The notes under the pieces are model-generated. The model did no database searches, had not been told where the DNA came from, and worked only from the letters and a program-made list of their open reading frames with translations. This document shows positions 1 to 7,499 of a stretch of DNA of 31,610 bases, in pieces; the first letter of the stretch is position 1; every line of letters starts with the position of its first letter. The DNA is from DAIOHQ01 sp036744635 (GTDB taxonomy: Bacteria; Planctomycetota; Phycisphaerae; Tepidisphaerales; Tepidisphaeraceae). The stretch spans positions 1 to 31,610 of the forward strand of contig DAIOHQ010000018.1 of NCBI GenBank assembly GCA_036744635.1, written 5' to 3'. Made by a program: the position numbers and the translations under genes.

Positions 1-33
1 GGCCCACACCCTGCGCCCGCGCGGCCGGCCGGC

Positions 34-345
34 GGGCTGGCGGAAGACGGTGAAAGCGGAGGGGGACTAATGGTTCGCGTCACCTTTATTTTAGCCGCGT
101 CACCTTTATTTTAGCCGTCACCTTTATTTTAGCCTAGCCCGCGTCACCTTTATTTTAGCCCCCTTTATTTTAGCCCACCTTTATTTTAGCCCGGTCGGCC
201 GGTGGGCTGGCGGAAGACGGTGAAATCGGTGGACTAATGGTTCGCGTCACCTTTATTTTAGCCAAATCGGTGGACTAATGGTTCGCGTCACCTTTATTTT
301 AGCCTTAGCCCCTTTATTTTAGCCCGCGTCACCTTTATTTTAGCC
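34..345. repeat. AT-rich 14-mer repeat array with nested longer duplications
   Basis: The 14-mer CCTTTATTTTAGCC occurs ten times without mismatch, starting at 83, 103, 121, 147, 162, 178, 250, 291, 311 and 332. Most copies are preceded by GCGTCA, giving a 20-base unit. Larger blocks are also duplicated: 34-96 and 201-263 are near copies, and 264-304 repeats the last ~41 bases of the second block. The unit is AT-rich in a GC-rich neighbourhood. On the minus strand it reads GGCTAAAATAAAGG, and the copy at 332-345 supplies the last codon (Gly) and TAA stop of the membrane protein gene ending at 340. Copies are partly head to tail and partly spaced irregularly. This covers the gene-free first 339 bases. 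The origin (mobile element end, slippage array, or assembly artefact) is unknown. Confidence 0.9.
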
Positions 346-1023
346 GCGCTGCCGGCGGCGGGCGAGAAAGAGGATGGTGATGCCAGGACCGAAGGTGGCG
401 ATGGCGGCGGAGATGCCGATGGCCAGGCCGACGAATGTGCCCTCTCCACAATAGCATTGTGTCTGGCGGCGGATGCGGGCGTCGATGGGAATGGTGATTA
501 GCAGTTCCAGCACGGTGCCGGCGATCAGGGTTTTGTAGATCTTGCCGAACAGGCTGATCCAGTGGCTGGCCCAAATCATCGTGAACAGTGCCAGCCAGAG
601 GAGCCAAGGGAGCAGAAAGAGGCACCAGCGCGAAAGATTGGAAAGGTCGGCGAACGATTCATGCTCGAAGAGGTGAAGCAATTCCCCGGCGGAGATGAGG
701 CTGGCGATCAGGCCGGAAGTGAGCAGACCAACGAGAATCGAGCCGGCCAGCAATGTCAGCAACATCGAGCGGCGGCGGCGCGGGCGGCGGCGGGGAAGTT
801 GGGGCGCGCCCGATAGCAGGGCCAGTTGAAGAACGACAATAATCGCGCTGGCGCCCAGCAGAAGCGGGAGATCGCCGCGGCCGGGATCGAGCAGATAGAG
901 CAGGATACTCACGCCGACGACGTAGAGCGTGAGAAAGGCAAATCGCAGGCGGATAAGGCGGCCCAGGCCGCCGCTATCTTCCGCGGGGGTGGCATAGTCG
1001 AGGATGGGCTGAGGGGATTCCAT
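340..1023 (-). CDS. Multi-pass membrane protein, unknown function
   Basis: A 227-residue hydrophobic protein with about six predicted membrane segments, near residues 25-45, 50-72, 86-112, 130-152, 165-178 and 195-220. An arginine-rich loop lies near residue 80. Close to the C-terminus is a cysteine motif, QCYCGEGTF, just before the last membrane segment; paired cysteines there could bind metal, but this is inference. I chose ATG at 1023 because the frame upstream (to 1185) runs through an intergenic hairpin repeat and has poor coding character. A GTG at about 1035 is another possible start. There is no strong Shine-Dalgarno sequence. The stop codon lies inside the 14-mer repeat array, so the C-terminal end may have been altered by the repeat. 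It is not recognised as any named family. It diverges from the secretin gene on the other strand. Confidence 0.7.
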   Translation of the reverse strand: MESPQPILDYATPAEDSGGLGRLIRLRFAFLTLYVVGVSILLYLLDPGRGDLPLLLGASAIIVVLQLALLSGAPQLPRRRPRRRRSMLLTLLAGSILVGLLTSGLIASLISAGELLHLFEHESFADLSNLSRWCLFLLPWLLWLALFTMIWASHWISLFGKIYKTLIAGTVLELLITIPIDARIRRQTQCYCGEGTFVGLAIGISAAIATFGPGITILFLARRRQRG

Positions 1024-1137
1024 GGGGTCCGATGCGGATTTTGCCACGATTGATTCATTTGGGAAAGTCGTGCGGGCGGGAAGAGCGCACGGGTGTAGCG
1101 CTCGACTGTGGTGATTGTGGAAGGACCCCCACCCCAA

Positions 1138-1164
1138 CCCTCCCCCGGGAGTACCGGGAGAGGG
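1138..1164. repeat. Palindromic intergenic repeat (hairpin)
   Basis: Two 11-base arms (1138-1148 and 1154-1164) are inverted repeats matching at 10 of 11 positions around the loop GAGTA. The hairpin sits in a C-rich then G-rich tract, 1124-1170, of a kind that is dispersed between genes in many GC-rich environmental bacteria. No T-run follows on either strand, so it is unlikely to be an intrinsic terminator. The rest of the gene-free stretch 1024-1739 shows only a short inverted repeat, TGTCCG/CGGACA, at about 1354-1374. I see no convincing gene, riboswitch or promoter there. Confidence 0.55.
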
Positions 1165-1726
1165 GGTAAATGGCAGTGCCGACACAAATGCGAGTTACAC
1201 CCAGAGCGCACCAGCGCTGATACAGTTGATTTTATTTGCAACGCCCGCAGGGTTTGCTTAGACTGCCGCCGCTGGTGGACGGTGGCGTAATGCGGGCATG
1301 AGGCTCGCGTGGCGATTGGAGTGTCCTGCCCCAGGCTCGGTTATCAGAGGTGATGTCCGGCAAGTTATCGGACACTGCCTGGCGCGAACGGCAGTAATAA
1401 TTTCGCCTGGGGGCGGTCTACGAGATAGAGTGCCGGTTCGCCGAACGGTTCGCGAAGCTTCAGGACGTCCGGCGTGGCTCAGGACTGACGGTGGTAAGCA
1501 CCCGCGCTACCAGGCACTTGAATACACCAGAAGCTTGAAGAGACCAGTAAGTAGAACAACCTTGACGTGCATCAGGTTCTCCCGCGCATGCCCAAACTTT
1601 CCTTCCAATCCGAATACCAATGCCGCCGCTGCGATGTTGTCGGCGCTGGATTGAAGGTTTTCAGCGCGAGTTTTTCCGGCCGCCGTGGCGTGCGGCCGGC
1701 TCACCCTGCGGGATGGCTTTCCGCAT

Positions 1727-1733
1727 AAGGAGG
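1727..1733 (+). promoter_or_regulatory. Shine-Dalgarno fixing the secretin start
   Basis: AAGGAGG lies six bases before a GTG at 1740 that is in frame with the large secretin. It is the only strong ribosome binding site among the candidate starts. The in-frame ATGs at 1713 and 1782 have none. Confidence 0.7.
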
Positions 1734-1739
1734 AACACT

Positions 1740-4700
1740 GTGTTCTTCGATCGCTCCGGCACCGAATCGTACAAGTCGTTCATGTCCAGCGAATCCCTCA
1801 AGTCGGAGGCGCAGGCCGCCAAAGTCAGAAAACTCGGCAAGCGAACGCTTCGCCGGCAGTATCTGGCGCTGACGCTGGCGGTTTCGATGGCCGCCGGACC
1901 CCTCGCCGCGACACCGCGGGCATTCGCGGCCGACGCGGTCTCTCCGGCGAAAATCACCGTCCCCGCCGCCGGCGATGTGGTGCTGGCCGCTGACGAGGCG
2001 GCCGCCACGCCGCAGGATCTGCTCAAGCAGGGCATCGATCAATTCAACAACGGCCAGTACCAGGAATCCCTGGAAACGCTCCAGCAGGTGCAGGCCAAGG
2101 CCGATGCGCTTTCGGCCGACGAGCAAAAGCGGCTGACCGACACGATGAGCAAGGCGGAGGCGGCAGCAAATTCCCGCAAGCAGGCCCGGGCTGAGTTCCA
2201 GATGGGCGAGGATGCCCTCAAGGCCAACAAGCCGGCCGAGGCGATCGACCACTACAAGGCGGCGGCCGACAACAAATTTGCCGACCAGGGGACGCGCAAC
2301 AGCGCCCGCCAGCAAATTGCCGTCGCTTCGGACCAGGCCAAGCAGGCGCTGGGTGACCTGAAGGCGGTTTACAAGGAAGCCAAGCAGCAGTACGAGGCCG
2401 GGCAACTCGCCGATGCCCGCGGCAAGTTTGAGCAATTGCGAGCGGCGGGATACAAGGCGCCGCTGTTCCAGAAGAGCCCCAGCGACTACATCAAGAACAT
2501 TGACAAGAAGCTGGCCGAAGGCCAGCCGGGGACACCGGCGGAGCAGCCGGCGGTCGCGGAAAAGCCCGCGCCCAGCACCGATCAAACCACCCCCGAAAAG
2601 ACCGTGGCCGTGACTCCGGAAAAGACCGTTACACCGCCGGAAAAGACGGCAGTGGCACCGACCACCGGTGAGTCGATGCCGCCCACCGCCTCCGCCGAAG
2701 AACCAGCCCAGCCGGGCGAGCAGCAGCCGATCCCGCGCGAGGTGTATCAGACCGCGCGCGATCAGTACAAAAAGGGCGACTGGATCAACGCCCGCAAGAA
2801 CTTTGAGGCCGCCCAGGCCGCGGGATACAAGGCCAAGCTGTTTGAGGACAGCCCCGCGACTTACCTGAAGCGGATGGACAAGAAAGAGATGGCGGATGCG
2901 AAAAAGGCCGAGGATGCCGCCCGCCGCCAGCAGGAAGCCGATGCCCGTGAAGCCGAACGCCGCGAGGCCGAAGCTGCGGCCGAGCGCGATCGGGCGGCGC
3001 AGCTCAAAGCCGACGCCGAAGCCCAGGCCCGCGCCCAGGCTGAACATGTGGTCGCCACCGACACCAACACCAAGGTCACCCCGCCGGCGACCAAAGAGAC
3101 CGCCGTGGTGGTCAAGCCTGCCACCGCCCAGGCGCCGGTGGTGCAGCCCACAACTGCTGAGACCGCTATCCCGAACGCCACTGCCAATGACACCACGGCG
3201 GCGCAGAAGTCCCTGCAGGACACGGCCAACTGGGAACGAATTCGCGCCGAGCAGAATCGCTACAAGGCCAAGCAGAAAGTGGAAGCGGCCCAGAAGGCGG
3301 CTGCCGACAACAAGCCCGAAGAGGCCCTGCGGTTGTATAACGAGGCACTGGAATTTGACCCCAAGAACGAGCAGGCGGCCGCCGGACAGCGGGAAATGGC
3401 CACCCTCACCGGCCACGAAGTCGGCGGCGCGGGCGGCGGATTAGCACAGGAGGAACAGCACGCAAACCTGCAGCGCACCGCCATAAGCTATCGCTTCAAT
3501 ACCGCCATCGATCGGGCGCAGGCCGCGATCAAGGCCCAGGATTTCGTCACCGCCCGCACCCAGCTCGAAAACGCGCGTGTCGCGCGCGATACCGAACCCA
3601 CTTTGTTCACGCAACAGGAAATTACCCGGTTTAACACCATCATCGCTGACACCCAGTTGGCGCTGGAGCGGTCGGAAGACGCGGCGAAAAACGCGTCCGT
3701 CAGTGCCACAGCCGGCGAAGCGCAGCAGCGGGAGGCCATCCGGCAGCGCGAAGCCGCCCAGCAGCGCCAGCGTGCTGTCTCGAGCCTCGTCAAGGAGGCC
3801 CAGCGCCTGGTCAAGCAGAACGACTACGACAAAGCTCTCGGAGTGCTCGACCAGATCCTGATTCTCGATCCCACCAACGACTATGCCATCGGGGCCCGTC
3901 CGCTGGTCGAGGACAAGGCCAACTTCATGAAGCAGCGCTGGTATCGCGAGCAGTTCGATCAGAACCTCGTGAAACAGCTCAATTCCACGGAAGAAAAGAA
4001 GATTCCCTACGACGACATCTACCGTTACCCGGCCAACTGGCCTGATATCGTGGAGATTCGCGAGCAGAGCGTGAAGGAAGAGCGCGGCGAGAACCAGGTG
4101 GACAGCGCCGTGCAGGCCCAGCTCGACCGGCGGCTGCCGGAAGTGCGCTTCGATAACGTCGGCTTCAGCGATGTGGTGGACTTCCTCCGCGACATCACCG
4201 GGGCGAACATCTTCGTCAACTGGCGGGCCCTGGAAGCCGCGGCCATCGATAAGAATGCGCCGGTGACGGCGCGGCTGCGCGATGTGAAGTTCTCCAAGGC
4301 GCTTTCCACCATCCTGTCGGATGTCGGCGGCGGCACGGTGAAACTCGGCTATACCATCGACGAAGGCGTCATCACCATCTCCACCGAAGAAGATTTGAGC
4401 AAGAACGTGATAACTCGCGTGTACGACATCCGCGACATCATTTTCGACGTGCCGGAGTTCGATAACGCCCCGGATTTCAGCCTGCAAAATACCGCGAGCA
4501 ACAACCAGGGCGGACAGGGTGGCCAAGGTGGCGGCGGCGGCGGCGGCCAGGGAGGCGGGCAAGGCGGCCTGTTCGGAGGCACCGGCTCCGGCAGCGGCGG
4601 CACGCAGCAGGAAGCCGGGACCAGCAAGAAGGAGCGCATCGATCAGATCATCAAGCTGATCCAGGATACGGTTGCCTCCGAAACCTGGAAGGACAACGGC

Positions 4701-5738
4701 GGTTCGGTCGGCTCGGTGAAAGAGCTTTCCGGGCAGTTGATCGTCACCCAGACCCCGGAAAACCAGCGACAGTTGCTCAACCTGCTCGAACAGTTGCGCG
4801 AGACCCGTGCCATTCAGGTCACCATTGAAACCCGTTTCCTGACGGTGCAGCGAAACTTCCTGGAAGACATCGGGATGGATTTCGACTTTACCTTCAACCG
4901 CACCCCCAGCGCCGGCAGCAAGTGGCCGACGCCGATCAGCGTCACCAACAATTCCTCTGACTTTACGTTGGCGCCATCGACGGCAGCGCCGGGCAGCATC
5001 GGCTCCAGCGCCACCGGCATGAAGCTGTCGGGGACGTTCCTCGACGATTTTGCAGTGAATTTCATGATCCGGGCTACACAGGCCTCCACCACCTCTACGC
5101 TTCTGACCGCGCCGCGGGTGACTCTGTTCAACGGACAGCGGGCCTATGTGCTGGTGGCGACGCAGCAGGCGTATGTCAGCGATCTGGAACCGGTGGTGGG
5201 CAATAACGCGGTGTCGTTCAAGCCGCAGGTCAGCATCGTCGAATCCGGCGCGCTGCTGGACGTGCAGGCGACGGTTTCGTCCGATCGCAAGTACGTGACA
5301 TTAACGCTTCGGCCGCAGTTGTCCAATCTTGTCTCGCTGCAGGCGTTCGCCTTCCAGGGCAGCAATGCCCCCGGCACGGGCACCGGAACCGGCACTGGGA
5401 CGCCAGTCGTGATTGACACCAACCAGACCCAGACGGCCGGCACCGGCATCATTCAGCAGCCGATCCTGCAGATCACCGAAGTCCGCACCACGGTGAGCGT
5501 GCCGGACGGCGGCACCCTGCTGCTCGGCGGCCAGACCATCGCCGGCGAAGTGGAAAAGGAAGCCGGCGTGCCGATTCTCTCGAAGATTCCGTTCCTCAAG
5601 CGGCTGTTCACCAACCGCTCGATGGCCAAGGATGAACAGGTGCTGTTGATCCTGGTCAAGCCGACCATCATCATCCAGCGCGAAGAAGAGCAGCGGCAGT
5701 TCCCCCTGCTCACCAGCAAGACCCACACTGGTGGTTGA
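1740..5738 (+). CDS. Large secretin with N-terminal TPR-like region (GspD/PilQ family)
   Basis: A predicted outer-membrane secretin of 1332 residues, much longer than the usual 600-800. A long basic N-region leads into a hydrophobic signal segment near residues 40-63 (cleavage near AFA/A). Residues ~65-700 are alanine-, lysine- and glutamine-rich TPR-like or coiled-coil helices. They include two related ~50-residue modules (nt ~2360-2515 and ~2743-2892, each with AAGYKA or AGYKA followed by LF..SP..Y) separated by a Pro/Thr linker. An N0/STN-like domain lies near 800-890, a glycine-rich loop near 922-957, an N-domain near 964-1020, and the secretin core to about 1318, with the hallmark VPDGGTLLLGG and GVPILSKIPFLKRLF. 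The GTG start is chosen from the AAGGAGG at 1727. No inner-membrane partner genes are beside it on this strand, and a second secretin lies at 19769-22051. It could serve secretion or a second pilus-like system. Confidence 0.88.
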   Translation: MFFDRSGTESYKSFMSSESLKSEAQAAKVRKLGKRTLRRQYLALTLAVSMAAGPLAATPRAFAADAVSPAKITVPAAGDVVLAADEAAATPQDLLKQGIDQFNNGQYQESLETLQQVQAKADALSADEQKRLTDTMSKAEAAANSRKQARAEFQMGEDALKANKPAEAIDHYKAAADNKFADQGTRNSARQQIAVASDQAKQALGDLKAVYKEAKQQYEAGQLADARGKFEQLRAAGYKAPLFQKSPSDYIKNIDKKLAEGQPGTPAEQPAVAEKPAPSTDQTTPEKTVAVTPEKTVTPPEKTAVAPTTGESMPPTASAEEPAQPGEQQPIPREVYQTARDQYKKGDWINARKNFEAAQAAGYKAKLFEDSPATYLKRMDKKEMADAKKAEDAARRQQEADAREAERREAEAAAERDRAAQLKADAEAQARAQAEHVVATDTNTKVTPPATKETAVVVKPATAQAPVVQPTTAETAIPNATANDTTAAQKSLQDTANWERIRAEQNRYKAKQKVEAAQKAAADNKPEEALRLYNEALEFDPKNEQAAAGQREMATLTGHEVGGAGGGLAQEEQHANLQRTAISYRFNTAIDRAQAAIKAQDFVTARTQLENARVARDTEPTLFTQQEITRFNTIIADTQLALERSEDAAKNASVSATAGEAQQREAIRQREAAQQRQRAVSSLVKEAQRLVKQNDYDKALGVLDQILILDPTNDYAIGARPLVEDKANFMKQRWYREQFDQNLVKQLNSTEEKKIPYDDIYRYPANWPDIVEIREQSVKEERGENQVDSAVQAQLDRRLPEVRFDNVGFSDVVDFLRDITGANIFVNWRALEAAAIDKNAPVTARLRDVKFSKALSTILSDVGGGTVKLGYTIDEGVITISTEEDLSKNVITRVYDIRDIIFDVPEFDNAPDFSLQNTASNNQGGQGGQGGGGGGGQGGGQGGLFGGTGSGSGGTQQEAGTSKKERIDQIIKLIQDTVASETWKDNGGSVGSVKELSGQLIVTQTPENQRQLLNLLEQLRETRAIQVTIETRFLTVQRNFLEDIGMDFDFTFNRTPSAGSKWPTPISVTNNSSDFTLAPSTAAPGSIGSSATGMKLSGTFLDDFAVNFMIRATQASTTSTLLTAPRVTLFNGQRAYVLVATQQAYVSDLEPVVGNNAVSFKPQVSIVESGALLDVQATVSSDRKYVTLTLRPQLSNLVSLQAFAFQGSNAPGTGTGTGTGTPVVIDTNQTQTAGTGIIQQPILQITEVRTTVSVPDGGTLLLGGQTIAGEVEKEAGVPILSKIPFLKRLFTNRSMAKDEQVLLILVKPTIIIQREEEQRQFPLLTSKTHTGG

Positions 5739-5752
5739 AGCCTTTGCTTGCA

Positions 5753-5789
5753 AAAAAGCCCCGGGAGCCGCTGGTTCCCGGGGCTTTTT
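5753..5789 (+). terminator. Intrinsic terminator after the large secretin
   Basis: A perfect 14-base inverted repeat, arms 5753-5766 and 5776-5789, has a GC core (GCCCCGGGA/TCCCGGGGC), a 9-base loop and five T residues at the end. It lies 15 bases after the secretin stop. The A-run on the left arm means it could also work on the other strand. Confidence 0.9.
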
Positions 5790-5814
5790 CATGGATTAAA
5801 CCAGCACGCCGCCA

Positions 5815-5844
5815 TTGAGTTCGTGGGCGGCAGCGGCTATATTT
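5815..5844 (+). promoter_or_regulatory. Candidate sigma70-type promoter for the small basic protein
   Basis: TTGAGT at 5815-5820 and TATATT at 5839-5844 are 18 bases apart, directly behind the secretin terminator. This would give a leader of about 45 bases before the ATG at 5897. It rests on pattern match only. Confidence 0.4.
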
Positions 5845-5896
5845 CCCACCCCGCGCGTGCCGCGGGGATCGCATTCACCGCAATACGAGGTATCCA

Positions 5897-6271
5897 ATGT
5901 CATTAGATCGCAGCCTGAAGAGTGCCAACAGCCTGATCCGCCACCGCAACGTGCTGACCCGCGCCGAGCGGCTGGATAAGTTGAAGGAAGATGAGAAGTG
6001 GGATAACTCCAAGAGCGTGTTTGGGCTGCCCAAAGTCGGCCATCGCAAGATGGCGTTGGCTAAAGCAGTGAAGGAAGAGACCGCCGAAGGCACAGCCGTC
6101 GCCGGCGCCACTCCCGCCGCGGGAACCGCCGCGCCGGCCGCGGGCGCCAAAGGCGCTCCTGCCGCCAAGGGCGCACCCGCCGCCAAGGGCGCTGCTGCTC
6201 CCGCCGCGGCCGCCAAAGGCGCAGCCCCCGCCGCCGCCGCCAAGGCCGCTGGCGGCACGAAAAAGAAATAA
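5897..6271 (+). CDS. PVC-superphylum small basic protein (TIGR04137-like) with Ala/Lys tail
   Basis: A protein of 124 residues. Residues 1-52 match the pattern of the small basic protein found across Chlamydiae, Verrucomicrobia and Planctomycetes: SLK near residue 6, HRNVLTRAERLDKLK at 17-31, EDEKWD, then SVFGLPKV. Published work treats this family as a PVC signature with a suggested housekeeping, nucleic-acid-associated role; its exact function is not settled. The family is normally around 50-60 residues. Here an extra ~70-residue tail follows, made of alanine/glycine/proline with repeated AAKGA units and ending in KKK. Such a tail is disordered and positively charged, resembling histone-H1-like tails, so added nucleic acid binding is plausible but inferred. 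It is a single-gene unit with a terminator upstream and a heptamer repeat array starting at the base after its TAA stop. Confidence 0.88.
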   Translation: MSLDRSLKSANSLIRHRNVLTRAERLDKLKEDEKWDNSKSVFGLPKVGHRKMALAKAVKEETAEGTAVAGATPAAGTAAPAAGAKGAPAAKGAPAAKGAAAPAAAAKGAAPAAAAKAAGGTKKK

Positions 6272-6358
6272 TTGGTCATTGGTCATTGGTCATTTGTCAT
6301 TGGTCATTGGTCATTTGCGGCACCTACGAATGACAAATGACCAGTGACAAATGACACT
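6272..6358. repeat. Heptamer-period array with an inverted second half
   Basis: Six heptamers of type TTGGTCA (one is TTTGTCA) run from 6272 to 6313, starting at the base after the stop codon of the small basic protein. After a short spacer, four heptamers in the opposite orientation (TGACAAA type) run from 6331 to 6358, ending just before the aminotransferase ATG at 6365. The two halves form a near-perfect 27-base inverted repeat (6289-6315 with 6329-6355, loop 13), with two mismatches. It could fold as a long hairpin between the two genes. No T-run follows. Confidence 0.88.
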
Positions 6359-6364
6359 CTCCTC

Positions 6365-7489
6365 ATGCGTTCCCCCGCCGATTACATTTCCCGCCGGGCT
6401 CACGCGGTGGATGCCTCGGGCATTCGCAAGGTTTTCGACCTGGCCGCCAAAATGAAGGACCCGATCAACCTGTCGATCGGGCTGCCGGATTTTGATGTGC
6501 CGCAGATCGCCAAGGACGCGGCCATCGAGGCGATCCAAGCCGGCAACAATCGCTATACCCAAACCCAGGGAATCGCGCCGCTGCGCGAGCGGATTCGCAA
6601 GGATCTGTCGACCGAAATCGGGCGCGATGTCGGCGAAGTGCTGATCACCTCCGGCGTCAGCGGGGGATTGTTGCTGGCGATCCTGTCGATTCTCGATCCC
6701 GGCGACGAGGCGATTTTCCTCGATCCCTATTTCGTGATGTACAAGCATCTGGTGACACTGGCCGGGGGCAAGAGCGTCATCGTCGATTCCTATCCGGATT
6801 TTCGGTTTCATGCTGACCGGGTTGAGCGGGCGATCACGCCGCGTACCAAGATGCTGATGCTCAATTCCCCCAGCAATCCCACCGGGGTGGTGATGAGCGC
6901 GGCGGAAGTGGCGAGCGCCGTGGAGATCGCCCGCAAGCACGACCTGCTGATCCTTTCCGATGAGATTTACGAGCCCTTCCTCTATGAGTCGTCGGGAAGC
7001 GGGCTGGCCAGCGCGGCAAGAACGTACGAAAAGACGATTCTGCTGCGCGGCTTTTCCAAGAGCCATGCGATGACCGGATGGCGGCTGGGATATGCGGCCG
7101 GGCCGGACGAGATCATCGCGCAGATGACCAAGTTGCAGCAATACACGTTTGTGTGCGCGCCTTCACCGTTGCAATATGCGGCGCTGAAGGCGATGGATAT
7201 TTCCATGGCCGAGGCGGTCGAGGCGTATCGGAAAAAACGCGATATCGTCTATCAGGAGCTTGGCAAGCGATTTGAACTGGTGAAGCCCGAGGGAGCATTT
7301 TATATTTTTCCGAAAGCACCCAAGGGGATGACCGCCAGCGCGTTCGTGGCCAAGGCGATCGAGAGCAACGTCCTGACTATTCCCGGAAACGTCTTCAGCG
7401 AGCGCGACACCCACTTCCGCATCAGCTATGCCACCACGGATGAGAAGCTGATGCAAGGGTGCGAGATATTGAACCGAATCGCGGGATAG
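6365..7489 (+). CDS. PLP-dependent aminotransferase, class I/II
   Basis: A fold-type I aminotransferase of 374 residues, the usual length for the AspC/aromatic aminotransferase group. It shows SPSNPTG (Asn ~171), SDEIYEPF (Asp ~199 and Tyr ~202, contacting the PLP ring), GFSKSHAMTGWRLGY with the Schiff-base lysine near residue 232, and HFRISYA near the C-terminus, where the substrate-carboxylate arginine sits. It should transfer amino groups between an amino acid and a 2-oxo acid in the cytoplasm; the substrate cannot be fixed from sequence. I chose ATG at 6365. The upstream GTG at 6344 lies inside the heptamer array. It converges with the URO-D-family gene with only ten bases between the stop codons and no terminator in that gap. 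Confidence 0.93.
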   Translation: MRSPADYISRRAHAVDASGIRKVFDLAAKMKDPINLSIGLPDFDVPQIAKDAAIEAIQAGNNRYTQTQGIAPLRERIRKDLSTEIGRDVGEVLITSGVSGGLLLAILSILDPGDEAIFLDPYFVMYKHLVTLAGGKSVIVDSYPDFRFHADRVERAITPRTKMLMLNSPSNPTGVVMSAAEVASAVEIARKHDLLILSDEIYEPFLYESSGSGLASAARTYEKTILLRGFSKSHAMTGWRLGYAAGPDEIIAQMTKLQQYTFVCAPSPLQYAALKAMDISMAEAVEAYRKKRDIVYQELGKRFELVKPEGAFYIFPKAPKGMTASAFVAKAIESNVLTIPGNVFSERDTHFRISYATTDEKLMQGCEILNRIAG

Positions 7490-7499
7490 GGGCGGCGCG

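Noticed and set aside
83..345. Possible CRISPR array in the 14-mer repeats
   Set aside because: The repeat is too short, copies often abut directly, and the sequences between them are not unique equal-length spacers but further duplications. No cas genes are present.
1186..1739. Search for a riboswitch (including c-di-GMP GEMM types) in the secretin leader
   Set aside because: Conserved GEMM-type core sequences were not seen; only a short 6-base inverted repeat near 1354-1374 stands out.
1701..3416. A 571-residue minus-strand frame opposite the large secretin
   Set aside because: Gly/Leu/Arg low-complexity shadow of the secretin N-terminal half, with no ribosome binding site and no recognisable domain.
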